Shown here piece after piece: positions 7,213 to 10,630 of a stretch of DNA of 10,630 nt. Below the pieces are notes generated by a model, which had not been told where the DNA came from, ran no database searches, and was given only the letters and a program-made list of their open reading frames with translations. Origin of the DNA: Candidatus Neomicrothrix sp. UBA2517 (GTDB taxonomy: Bacteria > Actinomycetota > Acidimicrobiia > Acidimicrobiales > UBA8592); the NCBI GenBank assembly GCA_002341185.1, contig DDNP01000028.1:1-10630 (forward strand). The letters are read 5' to 3'. Position 1 is the stretch's first letter. Every line of letters starts with the position of its first letter. A program made the translations under genes and the position numbers.

Positions 7213-8427
7213 TTATTGGGTTATGCCGAATCTCTCTAAACCCCAACCTCGAATAGCATTCCCTCTCACTAATTTATAAATCTCTTCATCGTTTAATCCA
7301 GCTTTTGTGACGATGGAGGTAGCAACATCTTTAGTGTGGGGGAAGGTTGAGTCAGCATGCGGGTAGTCAACTTCAAAACAGATCTGGTCCATTCCTATTA
7401 AGTCTCTATTTAGTAAGCCAACCTCGTCATCAAAGATGCACCCATAGATATGATCAGGTATATATGAAGATGGAAGATTAGGAAGCATGACCCCAAAATC
7501 GGATGAGTTATCTCGTTCTTCCCATAGCTTGTCCATTCTTTCAATCACATAGGGCATCCATCCGACTTGGCCCTCAGCGTAGGCAATTCGGAGGTCCGGG
7601 AACCTATCGAAGACTCCAGAGAGGATGTAGTCGCAGAATGATCCCATTGCATTTGAGAAAGTTATAGTTGAGCTCACAGCGAAGGGGGCATCTGGAGATG
7701 TTGCCGGCATTTTTGAACTTGATCCTATGTGCATATTGAGAATTGTTTCTGTTTCAGCACATGCTTGGAAGACAGGGTCCCAATGGTTGTCAGCCGAATG
7801 GATTGACGGAAGTCCAAGGGGGTACGGGTTCTCTGTGAAGGCTATTGCATGGCTTCCTTTATCTGCGCATCTCCTGATTTCGGCTGCAGCTAGAAGCGGG
7901 TCCCAGAGGGGAACAATTGTCATTGGTATCAGTCGACCCTTCCCGTCTCCGGCGCACCACTCGTCAATCATCCAATCGTTATAAGCTTTAACGCATAATA
8001 ATGCAAGGTCCTTATCCTGTCGTTCTAAGAAAGCTTGACCGCAGAACCTCGGAAGAACATTGGGGAAGTTTACTGATGCTTCAACGTGGTTCGCATCCAT
8101 GTCTTCTAAACGTTCTTTTTGTTTCCAGCAACCAGGTCGAATCTGGTCAAAGGTTACTGGAGTTACGTCAAGACTATCAAAACCTACTGCAGCGGATAGT
8201 TTAGGGAAAGGGTAAACAAGGTCATCGTAGATCCACCAGTCGCACTCTTCTCCATCTTTCACACCCTTTTCATAAGAAAACACGCCTCCCTCGAAATTGA
8301 AAATAGCGCGATCCCTTTCGACTCTGGGCCCTCGATCTCTATATTTTGCAGGGAGTCTCTCAACCCAAAGATCAGGAGGTTCTACGACGTGGTCGTCAAC
8401 AGAAATGATTTTTGGAATTTCAGTCAT
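7213..8427 (-). CDS. Metal-dependent amidohydrolase (amidohydrolase 2 / ACMSD-like family)
   Basis: This 404-residue protein belongs to the amidohydrolase-2 family of the amidohydrolase superfamily, which includes metal-dependent decarboxylases and hydrolases of aromatic and carboxylic compounds. The metal-site elements are recognisable: VDDHVVEPPDLW at the N-terminus (D11-x-H13), H233 in NMHIGSS, E285 in YAEGQVGW, and D354 in EVDYPHADSTFPHT (352-365). No signal peptide is seen. Such proteins occur in many copies in actinobacteria linked to breakdown of steroids, aromatics or other hydrophobic compounds, mostly without a known substrate. A strong Shine-Dalgarno (GGAAGGAG, 8433-8440) lies five bases before the ATG. 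The gene lies 53 bases downstream of the DUF1003 gene and 18 bases upstream of the SGNH hydrolase gene, so the two hydrolases may act together. Confidence 0.92.
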   Translation of the reverse strand: MTEIPKIISVDDHVVEPPDLWVERLPAKYRDRGPRVERDRAIFNFEGGVFSYEKGVKDGEECDWWIYDDLVYPFPKLSAAVGFDSLDVTPVTFDQIRPGCWKQKERLEDMDANHVEASVNFPNVLPRFCGQAFLERQDKDLALLCVKAYNDWMIDEWCAGDGKGRLIPMTIVPLWDPLLAAAEIRRCADKGSHAIAFTENPYPLGLPSIHSADNHWDPVFQACAETETILNMHIGSSSKMPATSPDAPFAVSSTITFSNAMGSFCDYILSGVFDRFPDLRIAYAEGQVGWMPYVIERMDKLWEERDNSSDFGVMLPNLPSSYIPDHIYGCIFDDEVGLLNRDLIGMDQICFEVDYPHADSTFPHTKDVATSIVTKAGLNDEEIYKLVRGNAIRGWGLERFGITQ

Positions 8428-8480
8428 ATATTCTCCTTCCTATAGGTTAGCGAAAAAAATAGATTCACAAAATTTAAAGG

Positions 8481-8942
8481 CTAATCAGCTCTATCCAAAT
8501 CTATAGAGATGGATTTTGTTTCAGAGATGCTTACGAGGTCATCTAGTCGAAGCCGTATTGCTGCTAACTCTCTCGTTAGGAATTCACTATCGGAAAGAAT
8601 ACGGTGATTAACTTCTCTGTCTCTTTCGGCAAGTGCACGGTCACGCGCATCTTGACGATGTTGAGCTAGGAGGATAAGTGGAGCTGCGTATGCAGCCTCG
8701 ATGCTAAAGAGCAAATTTAGGAGAATAAAAGGGTATTCATCCCATAGCCCTTTGGAACCGGCAACGGCGTTCAGGGCGATCCATACTATAACTACGATTG
8801 TTTGAATAATAAGGAATTTTCCCCCACCCATTCCACGTGCAATTGCTTCTGACCACCTCCCGACGGTATCTCGGTCATACGTGGACACTAAGGAACGGCC
8901 AACTTTGCCAGGAGTTGTTACTGCATCATCTCTTATTTTCAC
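8481..8942 (-). CDS. DUF1003 family inner-membrane protein
   Basis: This 153-residue protein matches the DUF1003 family. Two hydrophobic helices are visible, at about 42-60 and 70-93, followed by the characteristic SIEAAYAAPLILLAQHRQ segment (80-97) and a charged helical tail (about 98-135) rich in Asp, Arg and Glu, probably cytoplasmic. The molecular function of DUF1003 proteins is not known to me. The start is GTG 8942, which overlaps the stop of the upstream MgtE-like gene by four bases (GTGA), so translational coupling is likely. The same neighbourhood, an MgtE-N/CBS protein beside a DUF1003 protein, is familiar from mycobacteria. A joint role in magnesium or divalent-cation handling is inferred from context only. 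Confidence 0.9.
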   Translation of the reverse strand: MKIRDDAVTTPGKVGRSLVSTYDRDTVGRWSEAIARGMGGGKFLIIQTIVVIVWIALNAVAGSKGLWDEYPFILLNLLFSIEAAYAAPLILLAQHRQDARDRALAERDREVNHRILSDSEFLTRELAAIRLRLDDLVSISETKSISIDLDRAD

Positions 8943-10177
8943 TTCTCCGCTCCTTCAGTCAGGCGGATGATTACATCATCAACAGTTACGACTCCAACAA
9001 GTCGTTTCATTGCATCAACAACAGCAACTGCTAGCAAATCATAACGAGCAAGGATTCCTGCAACGTCTTTCTCAGACGTATTTGGTTCGAGGGTAGGTAC
9101 ACCATGATCAATGCAATCACCCACAGCACATGTCGGAGGTTCTCTTAACAATCTTGCAAGAGTAACGCTTCCTAGATATTTTCCAGTTGGAGCTTGAATC
9201 GGCGATTCAGCTACAAATAACCTCACAGAAATTGCGGGCGGAAGATCAGTATCTCGGAGTCTAGCTATAGCATCTGCAACTGTTGATTCAGGTGTCAATA
9301 CAATAGCTTCAGGTGTCATCATCCCCCCTGCTGTATCTTCGTTGTACTTGAGTAGAGAACGTATCTGAAGAACAATTTCGGGATCCATTTCCGAAAGCAA
9401 CATCTCGCGCTGGCTAGGCTCTAATTCTTTGAGAAGGTCAATCTCATCATCGATCTCCATCTCTCCGAGTACTTCAATAGCATCAGCAGTATCAAGTTGG
9501 TTTAGGATTATGGCCTGTTCAGATTCAGGTAATTCTTCAAGCAAGTCAGCAAGTCGGCTCGCTTCAAGGGCTGCTGCTAGTTCAGTACGTCTATTCTCCG
9601 GAATTGCTTGAATTACTTCAGCTGCATCGGCTTTATGTAATTCGCTTAGACGTGCCAGGTCACCTGATACCTGATCAGAAGTAAAGGCCGAACCAATGAT
9701 CGACCAATCGAGCACTTGAAGGTTTTTTTTGCGTAGCCTTCCTCCTGCGCTGAATGCAACCTTGCTAGTCAGCCATTTACTGTCCGACAATCCACTTTCG
9801 GAGAAACCAACATCGCTTATATTCCCACTATCCAATCGCACAGCATAAATGTCTTTGCTAAGAAGCATTTCACCGTGACGTTTTTTAAAGATCCTTAAGT
9901 CAAGAGTTCCGCCCCGTAAGTGAAGTCCATCTCTATCAACTGCATCAACTCTTGCCTCATGAACAAAGATCAATCTTCGGTCTACAGAGGCAACGAATCC
10001 TCGAAGATATAGCTTGTTCTCTGAAGAAGCGGGTACAAGCAAAATATCTTGAATTGAACCTAACGTACTTCCATCTGCGTCAAATAATGACCTTTTGATC
10101 AGGCGCGACCCCCATAATGTCTGTGCATCTTGGACTGAATTGAGTTCGCTGCCGTTTTGATGTTCTTTACTCGTCAT
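8939..10177 (-). CDS. MgtE N-terminal/CBS domain protein with PRC-barrel-like region, no membrane domain
   Basis: This is a soluble protein of 412 residues. The first about 150 residues look like a PRC-barrel-type beta region, starting with GSRLIKRSLFDADGSTLGSI. A helical MgtE_N superhelix follows at about 170-278 (repeated acidic helices such as LLEELPES and LLKELEPS). The MgtE signature YNEDTAGGMMT (278-288) leads into two CBS domains (about 285-345 and 350-408). In the Mg2+ channel MgtE these parts sense cytosolic Mg2+, but here the transmembrane channel domain is missing and the protein ends right after CBS2. A sensor or adaptor role is therefore inferred, not transport. ATG 10177 is preferred over TTG 10213 and ATG 10189 because GGAGGG (10182-10187) lies four bases upstream. 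It overlaps the DUF1003 gene by four bases, so the two are probably made together. Confidence 0.88.
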   Translation of the reverse strand: MTSKEHQNGSELNSVQDAQTLWGSRLIKRSLFDADGSTLGSIQDILLVPASSENKLYLRGFVASVDRRLIFVHEARVDAVDRDGLHLRGGTLDLRIFKKRHGEMLLSKDIYAVRLDSGNISDVGFSESGLSDSKWLTSKVAFSAGGRLRKKNLQVLDWSIIGSAFTSDQVSGDLARLSELHKADAAEVIQAIPENRRTELAAALEASRLADLLEELPESEQAIILNQLDTADAIEVLGEMEIDDEIDLLKELEPSQREMLLSEMDPEIVLQIRSLLKYNEDTAGGMMTPEAIVLTPESTVADAIARLRDTDLPPAISVRLFVAESPIQAPTGKYLGSVTLARLLREPPTCAVGDCIDHGVPTLEPNTSEKDVAGILARYDLLAVAVVDAMKRLVGVVTVDDVIIRLTEGAEK

Positions 10178-10181
10178 GGGA

Positions 10182-10187
10182 CCCTCC
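10182..10187 (-). promoter_or_regulatory. Shine-Dalgarno deciding the MgtE-like start
   Basis: GGAGGG on the minus strand lies four bases before ATG 10177. It decides against longer in-frame starts at 10213 (TTG) and 10189 (ATG). A TAATCT hexamer at 10194-10199 could be the -10 of a very short-leader promoter, but this is weak. Confidence 0.65.
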
Positions 10188-10233
10188 ATTTCTAGATTAG
10201 AAGACGAATACAAAGCTTTCTGTTATTTAACTA

Positions 10234-10245
10234 TTTCTTAAGAAA
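10234..10245. promoter_or_regulatory. Perfect 12-base palindrome in the divergent promoter region
   Basis: TTTCTTAAGAAA is a perfect inverted repeat between the MgtE-like gene (-) and the GDPD gene (+). It sits 57 bases upstream of ATG 10177 and 69 bases upstream of ATG 10314. This is a plausible site for a dimeric regulator acting on either gene, but only one copy is visible and AT-rich DNA gives such palindromes by chance. Confidence 0.35.
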
Positions 10246-10301
10246 CTGACGTTGCACGAATAGAAAATGTTATGCATCGTTCGTGGATCAAAGACTTTCG
10301 G

Positions 10302-10307
10302 TACTCT
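10302..10307 (+). promoter_or_regulatory. Predicted -10 element for leaderless GDPD mRNA
   Basis: TACTCT (TANNNT class) is followed by exactly six bases and ATG 10314. No Shine-Dalgarno precedes that ATG. The geometry equals that before surE and the arfB-like gene and favours 10314 over the in-frame ATG at 10272. Confidence 0.45.
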
Positions 10308-10313
10308 ATAGCC

Positions 10314-10630
10314 ATGGCAGGTTGGGCTACGACTCGGTATCAGGTGATTGCACATAAGGGTGATTCTTCAAGGTTCCCTGAGAATACTGCATCAGCGATT
10401 GAGTCGGCCATAGAAATTGAATGCGATGTCATTGAAGTTGATGTATCGGTGACTCGTGATGGTTACTCCATTGCACTGCATGGTCCTACTCTTGAAAAGA
10501 GCACTTCTGGATATGGGAATGCAAAAAAATATTCTTGGGGTGAGTTGCAATGTATTTCGGTTAAAGGCCCAGATGGGAAGATTACAAGCGAAAAGATTCC
10601 TTTGATTGAAAATTTATTACGAACTTTTGG
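10314..10630 (+). CDS. Glycerophosphodiester phosphodiesterase family protein, N-terminal part
   Basis: These are the first 105 codons of a GDPD-family protein that runs off the right edge. Family members hydrolyse glycerophosphodiesters to glycerol-3-phosphate and an alcohol, using a TIM barrel and a divalent metal. Visible motifs are VIAHKGDSSRFPENT (11-25, H14 catalytic, E23-N24), IEVDV (40-44, ligands E41 and D43) and ALHGPTLEKST (54-64, H56). Two usual residues differ: the family HRG reads HKG (K15), and the HD after strand 2 reads HG. These changes are unusual but leave both catalytic His residues and the acidic ligands. No signal peptide is seen from this start. The start at 10314 is chosen for its TANNNT-N6 leaderless geometry; an ATG at 10272 would add 14 residues. 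The gene is divergent from the MgtE-like gene. Confidence 0.87.
   Translation, partial: MAGWATTRYQVIAHKGDSSRFPENTASAIESAIEIECDVIEVDVSVTRDGYSIALHGPTLEKSTSGYGNAKKYSWGELQCISVKGPDGKITSEKIPLIENLLRTF

Noticed and set aside
9721..9730. T8 run (A8 on the coding strand) in the MgtE-like gene as a programmed slippage site
   Set aside because: The run encodes Lys-Lys in a linker and the frame is continuous on both sides. No stop or alternative frame product makes slippage meaningful.
10178..10213. Longer N-terminus of the MgtE-like protein from TTG 10213 or ATG 10189
   Set aside because: The GGAGGG Shine-Dalgarno lies inside this stretch, right before ATG 10177, and the added residues show no domain.

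Overview
The window reads as ordinary chromosomal DNA of an actinobacterium with moderate to low G+C (low-to-mid 40s % by eye). Three things point that way: the arylsulfatase N-terminus resembles the large AtsA-type enzymes common in actinobacteria, a membrane-less MgtE-N/CBS protein is joined to a DUF1003 protein (an arrangement I know from mycobacteria), and several transcription-unit heads look leaderless. A marine Acidimicrobiia-like lineage is my best guess, but it is inference. No rRNA, tRNA, CRISPR, insertion sequence or prophage signal was seen, and no gene-free stretch exceeds 300 bases.

Layout, right to left. At the right edge a glycerophosphodiester phosphodiesterase (partial, + strand) runs off the window. 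A short divergent region with a perfect 12-base palindrome separates it from a minus-strand series: MgtE-N/CBS regulator-like protein, DUF1003 membrane protein (4-base overlap), metal-dependent amidohydrolase, and SGNH/GDSL hydrolase. An ArfB-like ribosome-rescue hydrolase lies on the + strand, tail to tail with the SGNH gene (2 bases between stops) and divergent from SurE.

From SurE leftward, six minus-strand genes follow: SurE nucleotidase, a flavodoxin-like protein, a TIM-barrel sugar isomerase/epimerase-like protein, an acyl-CoA synthetase, a class III alkylsulfatase-like metallo-beta-lactamase protein and a class I formylglycine arylsulfatase (partial at the left edge). The last three are tightly packed (10-base gap, then an ATGA overlap) and suggest a catabolic unit for a sulfated organic compound: two mechanistically different sulfatase folds plus a CoA-activating enzyme.

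The most interesting points are: (i) the alkylsulfatase-like protein has lost the Asp-His half of its HxHxDH zinc motif while keeping the whole three-domain architecture and the coupling to a true sulfatase; (ii) three genes at the head of transcription units (surE, arfB, GDPD) each have TANNNT exactly six bases before ATG and no Shine-Dalgarno, which predicts leaderless mRNAs, whereas five other genes have visible Shine-Dalgarno sequences; (iii) the soluble MgtE-like sensor is translationally coupled to a DUF1003 membrane protein. I did not find a clearly new multi-gene system such as a defence island.
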